Assembly: GCA_001662425.1 (NCBI GenBank)
Contig: BDDC01000044.1
Coordinates: forward strand, 19,902 to 83,901
Reading direction: 5' to 3'
From: Chlamydomonas sphaeroides
Lineage: Eukaryota > Chlorophyta > Chlorophyceae > Chlamydomonadales > Chlamydomonadaceae
DNA: 64,000 bases
Shown: in pieces, positions 23,696-35,433 of the stretch
How positions within the stretch are numbered: position 1 is the stretch's first letter
Layout of the letters: the number at the start of each line of letters is the position of its first letter
Notes under the pieces: generated by a model
What the model saw: the letters and a program-made list of their open reading frames with translations, nothing else
Database searches by the model: none
Told to the model about the DNA's origin: nothing
Program-made: the position numbers and the translations under genes

Positions 23696-25134
23696 GGGGC
23701 AGGGAGGGGAGGGACGGCGGGGGGGGCTGGATTGGTGGTAGGCTGCGCTGCAGATGAGGCGCAAGGCCGCGTTAGGTTGGTCGGGGGTGAGAGGGGGAAC
23801 GGGCTGGGCGTGATAGTGCGGGGGAGCGCATTGCAGGGTACGTGTGCGCGTTGCGCTTGGGTGGACGGGAGGCCGGGTTAGGGGGTAGGCAAGCGGGGGG
23901 GGAGGTATGCGGGGGGGCAGGATGGGTCGGCGGCGGCGGTGGCATGGGACCGCGCTGGCGGGTGCGGCGAGCGAAGCGCGCGGGTCTGGAGGCCGTGTGG
24001 GCGGACTAAGCGGCAGGGGGGGTGCTGGCAGCTGTGCTCCGGAGGAAGGGTGGCGCGTGGTGGGCTCAGTGCTCGAGTGCAGGACCCCACAGGGGGCTTG
24101 TAGGGTTGTAGAGCAGGGCGCGCGCGGCCGCTCATGGCAGGAGGCGTACGGCGTGCCGCGCCGCGAGGGGCTGGCGCCGCCGGTGGCAGCGGCCGGGGAC
24201 CCGGCGAGATCCAGAGAGCCGTGGGAGCAGGAAGCGGCGGCGGGCAGGTCACCGTGTCGGCGGAACGCGTTGCGCTTGCGCGTTGTTTTAGCTGGGGCTT
24301 GTCGGCCAGCAGCGGTGCATGGAGCAGGAAGACGCGTGCCTGCCGCCCGGGTGTAAGGACGCTAGCTGGTACTGCTGCGCCAGCGCATGGACAGCAGTGT
24401 CTGCTGTGTCTGGCTGGGTAGTCCGTGCACGTAGCGGACGCCACGCTGACAACCGTGTCGGCATGTACGCCATCCAGCTTAGCATATGTAGCACGCAGAC
24501 GGAGGCCTGATCCAAGGCAGGAGGAGGTAAGGCGGGCGGGGCCACCTGATCCAAGGCGGTGCAAGGCCGGTGCTTGGAGGCAGTCAGTCGTGTGCCGCTG
24601 CCGTGGCTCGCCGCTGCAGCGCCCAGCTGCCCATGCTGTGCCCCTGGCGGATATGGATTCGCACAGCAGACTGCCGGCAGGCAGGGGAGCACAGGGGAGA
24701 GGACGGGAAAGCTCCTGGAGACGCCCTGGGGGGCCTGCGACGGCCCAGGGGAGCCCCCTCGGACGTCCTGGGCGCCCCTGTGCCAGCGGCCCCTTGTGGG
24801 TCGCAGGAAGACCTGCACGCGACGCCGGCGCACGTCGACGCTTGAGCTCAAGCTGCCGCCCTGCTGCTGCCCTGCAGGCGGCCAGGGCTGCAATTGACAT
24901 GTTGATTGTACCTCACGTACCCCACGTAGTGACAAACATAGAGCGCCCAAGCTGATCGATAGGACCGCACACGACGAGAGACTCTCCATGGGAGGGACCG
25001 GGCGTCGCGCTTGAGAAGCCTGTCCAAACAATCGTCGCCCATCGTGACAGCTTCCCTCTATATTGGTCAAAGCCCCGACTGCCAGCGCACACTTCACAGA
25101 CCCACCCTCGTCACACACGACAGAGCTTGCCAAA
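23696..25134. other. Intergenic: 3' UTR of TrpRS and promoter of cytochrome c
   Basis: The left part is the likely 3' UTR of the synthetase gene, with a TGTAA at 24352-24356. Near the right end, an AT-richer TCTATATTGG at about 25057-25066, some 75 bases before the cytochrome c start, could be a TATA-like element. No gene seen in between. Confidence 0.5.
24352..24356 (+). terminator. Candidate poly(A) signal TGTAA for TrpRS
   Basis: First TGTAA noticed after the stop codon, 657 bases downstream of it. The distance is long but within the range of green-algal 3' UTRs. Confidence 0.4.
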
Positions 25135-26002
25135 ATGTCGACCTTTGCTGACGCCCCCGCGGGCGATGTCGCCAAGGGCGAGAAGATTTTCAAGACCAAG
25201 TGCGCTCAGTGCCACGTTGCTGAGAAGGGCGGCGGCCACAAGCAGGTGCGATGCTAGACGCTGGATACCGTTGCGGTAGCGTGATGGCAAATGCGTGCAA
25301 TCGGCGACGGCTTCAGCGGTGGCGAGAGCGCATGGCGAAGGCCCAAGTGCCCTGGCGCTGATCAGACTTGTCTATGTGCATAGGGCCCCAACCTCGGCGG
25401 TCTGTTCGGCCGCACCTCCGGCACGGCCGCCGGCTTCGCCTACTCCAAGGCCAACAAGGAGATGGCTGTTGAGTGGAACGAGAACACTCTTTACGAGTAC
25501 CTGCTGAACCCCAAGAAGTGAGTCAGCGGGGTCAAGCATGCGCTTTGATTGCAACATCACCGCGTGGTAGACCCGCCTACGGCGCAGCCGGGCCCCGCGA
25601 GCGTGCAGAGAGCATCGTCATCAAGCAACTGCGGCGGGGTGTGCCTGCCGTGGTTGACGCCCGCGGGTCCCGAGACGTGCCACGTTGCCGTGTGCTCACG
25701 CGGCTTCCCCGTCTCCTTCCGCGCCCTGCAGGTACATGCCCGGCACCAAGATGGTGTTCGCCGGCCTCAAGAAGCCTGAGGAGCGTGCGGATCTGATTGC
25801 TTACCTGAAGCAGGTGCGCAACCACCGTGCCTGGCTGTTGCGGTTGCGGTTGTCGGTGCACCGCGTCATCCCCGGTGGCTGCTAGGCATATCCGGCGACC
25901 AATTCCAGAAGCACCTTTGCTTTGCTACAGCGCTGGAGCACTCAACAGCTACGCTAGCCCGCACTGAACATGTGGCCCTCGCTCCCCGCAGTCCACCGCC
26001 TA
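25135..26002 (+). CDS. CYC: Cytochrome c, mitochondrial electron carrier
   Basis: Small haem protein of the intermembrane space that carries electrons from complex III to complex IV. Four exons: 25135-25245, 25384-25517, 25732-25813, 25991-26002; 112 residues, the usual length in plants and algae. It starts MSTFADAPAGDVAKGEKIF. The haem attachment site CAQCH is in exon 1. GPNLGGLFGRTSGTAAGFAY and YMPGTKMVFAGLKK (axial Met) are the other family hallmarks. The last exon codes only for Ser-Thr-Ala and the stop. The codons are somewhat less extreme in GC than in nearby genes, as expected for a highly expressed gene. Confidence 0.99.
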
Positions 26003-26979
26003 AGCTGGACGTCGTAGGACGGCTTACGGAGCGCAGGTCAGGCACTGGAGTGTGTGAGGGTGTGTGTGGTCTGTTGAGATGAGGGACATCGGGAACGCCG
26101 CAGGCGTGGGCGACCCAGCGCGCGGCGCGAGGGCGTGATGAAGCCGAGGAGCGGTGTGGCGTATGCGGAGCGTGCCCGCCTGAGCATGCATACGGATTGG
26201 TCCACGCGACCATGCTTGTAGAATACCGGTATTTGCGGCCTGGTTCGCTGACTGATGGGGTGGTGGTTGCCGGTGCGCGGGCACCGGCTGCTTAGCAGAG
26301 TACCCTTCGCGCCTGCGGAGGAGCTCTTGCCGTTCTGTTTGTATGGATGTAACGTCTGGTTTGGCGCCACCTTGGGTGACTTCCCGGCCCGTCGAGTGAT
26401 GGCACTGGTCGGTGTGCCCGCAAGAGTCACAAGCTATGACCGCATCATAACCGACCGTATGGTCTGGTCTGGAAGGCCTCTTCTTGGGGCGAGACATGCA
26501 CGCATGCGCAGCTGGGACAGGTTTGGCATATCCCGTCTCTTGCGGCCGTGCTGATATTCATGGTCAGCTGATCGTGCACGTCTGGCTGGAGTACTACGTA
26601 CTGGGGTCCGAATTACTCGGATCAGGATCAGGCCTTGCGAAGCTTGCCGTCCATGCAAAAGAGCTGTGCACGCAACGAAAGGCGGCAAGCCATCAGTCTT
26701 GCAAAGACGCTGTGCACGCCCATATCCACGTGCCACCCGCAACGCCTGCTCCGATGCACCGTTCGACCGGGTGGCCACATGTGTTAGGGCATATGACCGC
26801 CTATAACACGCGGACCTTCGGAAGTCCACGAGCAACAGACTGCATCCAGCGGCGAGCCACCCAGCTGCCCACCAAACATGCGAAATCGCTCACACGAACC
26901 GCCGGTGTCCCCGCCGAGCCCAGCTCAGCAAGCCACACCCACCTCCGCGCGCTATGCGCCTGGCCGGCCCCTCTCCGCC
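26003..26979. other. Convergent 3' flanks of cytochrome c and uL4
   Basis: No gene seen. GC content is lower than in the exons. A TGTAA for cytochrome c lies at 26348-26352. No matching signal was noticed for the minus-strand gene. Confidence 0.5.
26348..26352 (+). terminator. Poly(A) signal TGTAA for cytochrome c
   Basis: TGTAA 346 bases after the cytochrome c stop codon, on the coding strand. Confidence 0.5.
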
Positions 26980-28986
26980 CTACGCTCGGTCCGCCGCCTC
27001 GTTCAGCTCCCGCACCGCCTCCGCCAGCGCCTCCTTGCGCCGCTGCCACCATGCGTGCTTGACGGGCCGGCCGATGCGGTGCGGCTGCGTCAGCATGTCC
27101 GCCAGCGCCGCCAGCGCGGAGCGGGTGACCACCAGCCTGCAAGCGGGCACGAGGCATGCACCGGGCGACGTCCCGGTCAGGCTTGGCCAGGCACTCTCAA
27201 AGAACGGCCACTCTCAGAGCAAGGATCTGGGGTTTGGCGGGGAGGGAGCCACGCTGTCCAGTCCGCCCCTGTCCTGCTGCGCGCAGTCGGAAGCCCGCAC
27301 CCCGCAGCCGGTGGCCGGCCCGGCCACGAGCACACCCGTGCCCATCCTGAACAAGGCACAATGCGCCATGGCCGCGGCTGCACCCCCGGCCGACGATGGG
27401 TAGCCGCCCCTGCCCCCTTATCCGGCTTGGCTAGCACTGCCCTCGGCAGCCAGCCACCGCGGCCTTCCCATCCCCTCGCCCCGCTGCAGCCGCACCTGTT
27501 GTAGCGCAGCACATGGTACACGGTCAGCTGCTGGGGCGACATGACCTCCATCACCACACTGCACTTGAGCATCTTGCGCAACTTTGCGCCGCCGTCGGAG
27601 CCCGCCTCGCCGCTGTCCACTAGCAGCCACGTGCTGCCGAAGCTGCCCGCAGTCAGCTCCGACAGCTTATCCTTGAGCTCGTTGTACGTACGAACCGGCC
27701 TGCCCGCCGAGGTCACGATGCTGCTCGCGCCAGCGAGAGCAGGCGAACTGCTCGCGCTGGGCGCGAAGTCGGCGAGCACCGCGGCGTCCTCGTCGGCGAT
27801 GGCGTCGCGGATGGTCGTCAGGTCATCGACCACGAAAAAGCGGCCCTCGTTGATCTTGGCCGACAGCGCGCAGCGCATGCCCAGCAGCAGCGTCGCGCGC
27901 GGCAGCTTGTGCGCGTGCGAGCGCGGCCGCGGCGGGTGCGCCACGCCTCCGCCCACCCACAGCGGACTGCGGATGGAGCCCTGCCGCGCGCGGCCCGTCT
28001 TCTTCTGCGGCCACGGCTTGCGGCCACCACCGCGCACCTCCCCGCGCGACTTGGCTTTGTGCGTGCCCTGCTGCCACTTGGCGCGCCAGTAGCGAGCGAC
28101 GCGGTGCAGGATGTCGATGCGCACGGGCACGTTGAAGGCGGCGCCCGGCAGGCGGGCCAGGCTCAGCGGCTGCTGGTCTAGGTTGTAGACCACGGCCTGA
28201 GGCGTGGCGAGTGTGGGGAGGAGGGGAGGGGGGCAGAGTGTTGCGGAGGGGTGAGGCGCGTGGATGGGAGCAGGGGATAGAGGGTGGTGTGAGGGGCGGG
28301 AAGGGCGGCCGTGGTGTGCGTGGAAGGGAGCGTGTGTTGAGTAGGGTTTGTGGCAGTATGGCGAAAGGGGCTGGCAGGGGTCGACAGGACGGCGTTAGGC
28401 ACAGGCTCAAGCAAACCAGGCGGGCGCCGTCGTGACGTACAGATCAGCAGAAGCCGTGAAGAGAGAGCGGGCGGGTAGCTATAGACGCGTAAAATCATCG
28501 GCCTGTTTTGAGCGCTCGGTGCTCCGAAAACTGCCGCAGCGAACCAGGCTTATGGTGTGGCGGCCTCAATCCATGACATGTACCAGTGCCTATAGCGCGT
28601 CGATAGCTGGGAGAACGCACCTCCCTGTCGGCGTAGTAGTCGATGGGGAAGGGGTAGCGCACGGTCAGCGGCGTGCCGATCGACGGCGGGTGCGGCGACA
28701 TCGCCTCGTCATCCGCGCCACGCAGCACGGCCGGCACCGGCACGCCGCTTGCTTGGGAAGATGCGGAGCGAGCCAGTGGCTGCAGTGCCCACAGCGGGTG
28801 CGAGGTGGCTAAGCTGGGGGCGGCCGGGGCAGCCGGGGCGGCCAGCCACCCCGCGTGGCGCGCTGGCTGCCCCAGCAGCGACAGCCATCTTGCGCCGCTA
28901 CCACCAGCGCTGCAAGCGGCTGCTGCAGTCTGACGCCATGCAGCCGGTGCGCCAGCGACGGCTCGCAGCGCACTGAGCAGCTGCAT
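26980..28986 (-). CDS. Ribosomal protein uL4, organellar (probably mitochondrial)
   Basis: Large-subunit protein of a bacterial-type ribosome, lining the peptide exit tunnel. Three exons: 28986-28621, 28196-27496, 27136-26980; 407 residues. The uL4 core is in exon 2: KSRGEVRGGGRKPWPQKKTG followed by GRARQGSIRSPLWVGGG. The first 75 or so residues (MQLLSALRAVAGAPAAWRQT and on) are rich in Ala, Arg and Ser with almost no acidic residues, which suggests an organelle presequence. A mitochondrial site is more likely than a plastid one, but this is inference. Exon 2 carries about 50 residues of Ala/Ser-rich sequence beyond the usual family length, after VDDLTTIRDAIADEDAA. The C-terminus ends in a basic helix with KHAWWQRRKEALAEAV. 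It shares a 388-base intergenic region with P5C dehydrogenase on the other strand. Confidence 0.9.
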
Positions 28987-29374
28987 CAGCGCCGGCAATA
29001 GGCACGCTCGCCCTGATACTAGTAAGACAACCTAATCTTCTGGGTTATCAAGGCATGCTCGCAGCAGCAAGCTGGGGAAAGGCGGAGCACGCGGTAAGTG
29101 AACTTGTTGGCGCACGACTGGCAGTAGCAATGAGTGCAATGTGTTCAAGGCAAATAAGCCTAGTGCCGTGACGTATTGGACTGCGGAACAGAGTGCCCTT
29201 GGTGCAGCGCTTCCCATGCTGACGCGGGACGAGCTTCGGCGACGGAAACGCCGCGTTCTGAAGCGTTCAGATCTAGATTTGATGCGAAACGCATAGCTGA
29301 CCTCACAGACCGTGCACTCGCTGCTAACCTTCCCGACACACGTGCTCACCCAGCTCGCGGAATCGCCCGCAACT
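28987..29374. promoter_or_regulatory. Head-to-head intergenic promoter region, 388 bp
   Basis: Lies between the start codons of minus-strand uL4 and plus-strand P5C dehydrogenase, both probably mitochondrial proteins. It is AT-richer than the flanking exons. No specific site is recognised. Confidence 0.6.
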
Positions 29375-32300
29375 ATGCTTGCGGCCCGGCCGCTGCTGGG
29401 CTGCGCCGGCCCACTGCTGGCACGGCCCCTCGCGCAGCTAGCACGTCAGCTCAGCGACTGGGCGACGGTCGAGCCCAAGAAGCTGTCGGCCGCATCCCCT
29501 GCCACATGCCTGAACCTTGGTGAGGCCAACGTCCGGCGAGCGGCAGCGGCCTGTGGTGGTGTCGACAGCGCTTTCGTTCGGGACCTTTGCGATCCAAATC
29601 ACGTGGGCCCAAATGCCCCGGGACGCTTTCTCACAGCGAGTACCTCACCCCTCGGCCCCACCCGCCCGCAGTCGGTGGGAAGTGGCTTCCCTCGCGCGAG
29701 GCACGGAAGCTGCCCGACCCCCTCAACGGCGAAGCCTTCATCTCGGTGCCGCACACGCAGCCTGACGAGATCGCGCCCTTCGTCGAGTCGCTGCGCGCGG
29801 TGCCCAAGTCCGGCCAGCACAACCCGCTCAAGAACCCCGGCAGGTCCGGCCCCGACCCCGGAGTCGTGCCCGCCACACATGGCTTACCGTAGCTTCCCCC
29901 CAACATACACCATACTACACCAATCTCGCGTCATGCACGCGCGGCTCTGGGATGCTCCCGACTGGCCTCTCCGCATGAGTTTCTGCGAGGGAGGCACAAC
30001 CCCGCTGCCACGAACCCGCCGCCCTGCCTCCCGAGCACCCCTGACATCCCCGGCCGCCTGGCAAAGCTGCTCGGCGCCGCCACACCCCAGCGCCTCACCC
30101 CAGCGTCTCATCCGCGTGCCCATGCCGTACAGGTACCTGCTGTACGGCGATGTGTCGTTCCGCGTGGCGGCGGAGATGCGCAAGCCCGAGGTGGAGGATA
30201 TGTTCGCGCGCCTCATCCAGCGGGTGGCGCCCAAGAGCTACGCGCAGGCGCTGGGAGAGGTCCGCGTCACCCGCAAGTGGGTCGGAGCTGCCGGCCGCCG
30301 CTAGCCGCCGGCCTGGGGCCTGCTGCCGCCCTGGCGAGCTCTCACTCCCGTGCCGGCTGGACGTGCTGCCGAGCGGGCACAGGGCGCCGGGCGCCGGGCG
30401 CGGCGCTAGGGGCGGTGGTTGGTGGTGTGTCACATGTGGCCGGGCCTTGCCGTGCCAAGTGTCTGAAACCTGGCGCCCCGCCTCCGTTGTGCGCAGGTTC
30501 TATGAGAACTTTTCCGGTGACCAGGTGCGGCCAGGTGGATGAAGGTGATAGCGGCGGGGGTGGCCACAGCGCCACATCCGGGCGTCGCCCCTGCCCGAAA
30601 CCTCACCCACCCGCGCCGCGCCTCCAAGCAGCCCCACACTGGCTGCTTAAGCGCTTCTTGACGGCTCCTCCCGCTTCGGCACTCAGTCCCTGGCCTGCCG
30701 CTCTCGTCAGCCCCTTCTCCACCCGCCCCAGCCACCACCGCGCCCCGCACTCCGCGATCGCCCTGCATTTCTTCGCCCCCTGGACACATTCCCTAAACGC
30801 ATTCCCGCGCCCCACCGTTCGCAATTAGTTCGTTACTCCCATGGTACATACCCGACCGCACAGGTCCGCTTCCTGGCGCGCGGCTTCTCCAACCCCGGCG
30901 ACCACCCCGGCCAGACCAGCAGCGGCCACCGCTGGCCGTACGGCCCCGTGGCGCTCATCACGCCCTTCAACTTCCCGCTGGAGATCCCCGCGCTGCAGCT
31001 CATGGGCGCCCTGTACATGGGCAACAAGCCGCTGCTGCACGTGGACCAGCGGGTGCGAGGATACGCTGTGTGGGAGTGCCCTGGCCCTGGCGGTGCGCGC
31101 CTGCAGACATGGCAGGCAGGCCATGGCGCCCTGGCATGGCGCAGGGACACGGCCGCGGTGCAGCTTGCGCGCTGCAGCAGAGTGCGAGCAGGCCAGCGGG
31201 GGCAGGCCCGGGTTGCGCCGGTCGCTAGCGCTGCTGAGAAGGAGGCAACCAGGACAGTACTACCGCGCGTGGACCAGGGGGGTTGACTGGCGGCGCGGCA
31301 GGCCGGGCCTGCCGGCTCGCTGACGCAGCTGGGGCCTGGCTTTAAGTCGAAGCGGGCCTGGCTAGCTTCCCTCCGCTCGTCGCATGACCCCGCTTCGTGC
31401 GCCCGACACCGCTTCCCACCCCTGCTGCTTCCCCCATGCGCTCCCACCTGCAGGTGAGCATCGTGGCCGAGCAGCTGCTGCGGCTCATGGTGGCCTGTGG
31501 CATGCCGCCCTCCGACGTGGACCTGCTGCACGGCCCCGGCGTCACCATGGGCGCGGCGCTGGCGGCGGCGGCGCCTCGCTCCACGCTGTTCACCGGCAGT
31601 CAGCGCGTGGCGGAGCGGCTGGCGGTGGAGACGCACGGCAAGGTGGGGTCAAGGCAGCTGAGCCAGCGCACGGAGGGGACAGGGGTGCGGCAGCATTGGG
31701 GGTGGTGGGCTGGCTGCGGTGCTGGTCACAGGGCCTGGTTAGGCAGCAGGCAGCGGAGGGTGTCGCGCCACCGGCGTCGTGTCCCCAGCTGTTGCGGGCG
31801 TGGGTCAGGGCGCAAGGGGGGAGGGGGCTGCTGCAGTGCCGGTCGGCCTGGCCTGCAGGTGACGCCACGGGAGCAGGAGGTTGCGCAGGGCTCCGAGAGC
31901 GAATCTGCAGAGCACGGCGCGAGGTCACAGGGGCTCGAGGGGTGCTGCCGTGTGAGGAGAGCGGCGCTGGCAGCGTGGGCAGCGTGGGCACGAGCTCACC
32001 CCGTGAGCGGCGCCCGGTGCCGCCGGCGTCGCGCCCGCAGGTGTTCCTGGAGGATGCTGGCTTTGATTGGAAGATCATGGGCCCCGACGTGCGCGACCTC
32101 GACTACGTGGCCTGGCAGTGCGACCAGGACGCCTACGCCTGCACCGGCCAGAAGTGCTCCGCGCAGTCCATGCTGTTCGCGCACAGGTGCGACCGCGCGG
32201 CGTGCGCAGGGCGTGTGGGGCAACCACCAGGTCGTGCCGTCCCGCGGCGTTGTTCCTCACCGCGCCTGCGCCTCGGCCCCGGGCCCCGCATGGCCCCGCA

Positions 32301-33590
32301 GCAACTGGGTCCGCTCGGGGCTGCTGGACCGGCTGGGCGACCTGGCGGGCCGCCGCAAGCTGTCGGACCTGACGGTGGGCCCGGTGCTGAGCTGGACCAC
32401 GGAGGCCATGCTGGGGCACACGGAGAAGCTGCTCAAGATCCCCGGTGGGGCCGGGCGGGGATGCGGCCACGGGCTTGGGTGCGGGTGTGGGCAGACGGCC
32501 AGCGGGACGGGCCGTGCGCGTGGGCAGGGGCTGCATGGGCTGCCTGAAAGGATGGATGCGGCGACCACGCAGCCAGGCCGCCGCTGACGTGCCCGGCTGT
32601 GCCCTCGCCACCCCCAGGCGCGCGGCTGCTGTTCGGCGGCAAGCCCCTGTCCGGCCACTCCATCCCGTCTGTGTACGGCGCGGTCGCGCCCACGGCCGTG
32701 TTCGTGCCACTGCGCGAGGCGCTCAAGCCGGAGCACTTCGAGGCGGTCACGACCGAGGTGTTCGGCCCCTTCCAGGTGCGGCCGTCGCAGCCCAGGCCGG
32801 GCTCGGCCCGGCATCACACGGCGCAGCCCCGCGTGATCTGCCCAGTCTAAGTCACTGTTTGTCATGGATTGCACCGTTGACCACCAGCGGGCGCTCCTAT
32901 CCACAAGCCATGCCGCCCGGCCCGACACTAAGAGTCCTGCTCTCCTGCGTGTTATGCACCACACCGTGTGCCCCGCCGCCGGCGCTGCATCGCCCGGCCC
33001 ACTCCGCCCCAACAGGTGGTGACCGAGTGGTCGGACGGCGAGCTGCCGCTGGTGCTGGAGGCGTGCGAGCGCATGACCAACCACCTCACGGCCGCCGTGG
33101 TGTCCAACGACGTGCAGTTCGTGCAGCACGTGCTCGCGCACACCGTCAACGGCACCACCTACGCAGGCATCCGCGCGCGCACCACGGGTGGGGCGGGTGG
33201 CGGGACCGGGGGCGGTGGGGCGGGCGGCGGGTCGGGGGGCGGTGGGGCGGGCTGCGTTGCGGGACTGCTTGCTGGCAGGGCGCGTGCGGCTGGGTTAGCG
33301 GCACACGCCAAAGCAAGGCGGCGACCGTGGCCCGTGGGCCGGACTGCATCAGGCTGGGCTGGTGATCCAACTGGCCGGCTGCTCTGAATTCTCGGCTGCC
33401 CGCCCTTTGCCTGGACTGCGCAGGCGCGCCGCAGAACCACTGGTTTGGCCCCGCGGGCGACCCGCGCGGCGCTGGCATCGGCACGCCCGAGGCCATCCGG
33501 CTGGTGTGGTCGACGCACCGCGAGATCATTACCGACTTTGGGCAATACGGCGCACCGCTGCCGGCGGCCGACAAGCTGCCGCAGTCGTGA
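29375..33590 (+). CDS. P5CDH: Delta-1-pyrroline-5-carboxylate dehydrogenase, mitochondrial (ALDH12 family)
   Basis: Oxidises P5C/glutamate semialdehyde to glutamate, the second step of proline breakdown, in the mitochondrial matrix. Eleven exons: 29375-29519, 29672-29843, 30133-30276, 30497-30524, 30864-31052, 31454-31642, 32041-32186, 32302-32444, 32618-32775, 33016-33187, 33424-33590; 550 residues, close to plant ALDH12A1. The N-terminus (MLAARPLLGCAGPLLARPLA) looks like a mitochondrial presequence. Conserved blocks include WPYGPVALITPFNFPLEIPA (coenzyme binding), YACTGQKCSAQSM with the catalytic Cys, TAAVVSND and APQNHWFGPAGDPRGAGIGT. In exon 3 I used the donor after position 30276. An earlier GT at 30260 would lose the conserved VTRKF junction. 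Intron 4 contains copy B of an intronic motif found in two other genes. Confidence 0.97.
30817..30852 (+). repeat. Intronic shared motif, copy B
   Basis: Thirty-six bases in intron 4 of P5C dehydrogenase, ending 11 bases before the acceptor. It matches copy C at 57232-57267 at 31 of 36 positions, and all five differences are transitions. Confidence 0.8.
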
Positions 33591-35433
33591 GGGGTGAGGG
33601 GAGGAGGGGGCGAATGGGGCGGAGCGGCGGCGTGAGCACGTGGGTCCCGTAGCCAGGGTTGAGCTGGGCTGCGTTGTGATGGGCCAGTGTGACAAGCGTG
33701 GCGTGTGGGGTTGGTTGGGAGCGTGTGCACATTGCGCAAGCTGGAGTGGGGTTCGGGCGGGCGGATGGCGCGTGGCGGGTGGTGCGGAAAGGGGTGGAAA
33801 GTGGCATGGTCGCGTGGGGAGCAGCGCTGCGGTGCAAGAGTGCGTCCGTGTGCGGGCTCGTGTGAGGCGCATGCCGCCGTGCAGGCCGGCAGCGGTGCGC
33901 AGGCATGGCATGACATCCACGAGGCATGGGCAGAGTGCGGCCGAGCGGAATGTTGGGGCACGCGCCATAGCGCCCTTCGCGGCACAGCAGAGGGATTGGG
34001 CAGCACGCGTGTGCCGCTGTTCTAGTGGGCTGAAGCGGCCACTGGGCTGCCGTGCGAGAATGTCTTCCTCATGACGCGCCAGGCGGCGTGGGTTGCGCAG
34101 GTTGCAGCGGCGCTGAGTGGCTTTGGGGGGGGGCGGCGCGATCCTGCATTGCGCGGTCAGGGGAGGTGTCATCTTGGTCCGGCGGCGGCGGCTGGGCACC
34201 CTGCGGTGCGGCAGCCGGTTTGGCGGCATCAGGGCGGCGCCGGCAAGGGGCTTAGCCGGCATGGGGCTTAGCCGGCATGGGGCTTAGCCGGCATGCGACG
34301 CACGTGCATGGCTTTGGCAGGGCATGGAAGTCCTGGCCTCCTGCCACCCTGACGCGTAAGCGCAGGCTTCTGGCTACCGGGCAGTTCGAGCTCCAACCCC
34401 GCGGGGCGGCTGTGCGGGCCTTCCTTCTGGTCGGTGCATAAGGGGTTGGAATCGCATGGCGGAACGCTGGGGTCCATCCGTTGCGGTCGACATCGCCCAC
34501 CATGGCTCTTTAATTGTAGAACCAGCATGGAAGTGTTTGGCCTGGCACTGGGACAGGATGACCTCCAGGCCGACTCGGAACTCGGACGACAGGCGCGGAA
34601 GCACGATTGGAGAGTGGGTGGGGGGCTTTGAGCAGGGATGTCGGCGTAAGCCGAGGCTAGTGCGCGCTACTCTGTGCGCTGCTGGCGCTCCTGCATCACG
34701 TCTACGTCATAAATCTGGTGTTACTGCTGGCATCGTGGCGCACAAGTCGACGACGCACGGGTAACACAGTACTCCAGGTGCTCAAGGGTGCTCAGGTCTT
34801 GGCACTCTGGTGCCGGATACCGTGCTGCCTTCGTTCGCGTTTTTCTCGTTTTCTTGGGACACGGGCTTGCTAACGTGAAGACGCCTGCCTGGGGGCCTTC
34901 ACGGCACCGGCGCCGGGGGCCTGGTGTCCACACCTGCGTCGCTGTCACGGGAGCTGCGGGCGTGGGCGCCCCGGACTTACCTTCTGACGCCCACTGCGTC
35001 CGGGGGGGCCCCGGTCAGTCAGTGGCTAGTTTAGAAAGGCACGAACAGCAAAACCACGGTCATCCTGCTCATCAAGGAACTTGCAGTGACATGGGTCTCG
35101 TGGCCGGTCAACCCTTACTCGCGAGCTGGGCAGCACGGCAGCTGCGCGGCAACCCGTTGGCGAAGGCAGTACCATGAGGCTCCCTCACACTCCAGCAAGC
35201 ACATACACAATAGCAGACCGCACTGCAATACGCACCGGCTTGTCACATGCGTTGTCACTTCTGAACAACCTCGAAGCCATCATCTCGAGCGCAGCCCAGC
35301 CTAGGAACACCTCGAAGGCTGCCTTGTCTTGCCGACGTGTGTCTATCCCGCATCATGTACTTGGTGCTGCCTGCCGCTGCGTTGGAGTTGGCGTGATGGC
35401 GGACTACTCTGGCTGTTAACTCCGACGGGCCCG
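33591..35433. other. Intergenic: 3' flank of P5CDH and promoter of the GT32-FkbM gene
   Basis: No gene recognised in 1.8 kb. It contains a 16-bp tandem repeat (34247-34294). No TGTAA was noticed in the expected range after P5CDH. Confidence 0.5.
34247..34294. repeat. 16-bp tandem repeat, three exact copies
   Basis: Unit GGGGCTTAGCCGGCAT at 34247-34262, 34263-34278 and 34279-34294, in intergenic DNA. Confidence 0.95.

Noticed and set aside
30260..30276. Earlier donor (GTCCGC at 30260) for P5CDH exon 3
   Set aside because: It would remove the conserved VRVTRK before KFYENFSGDQ and give the wrong phase.
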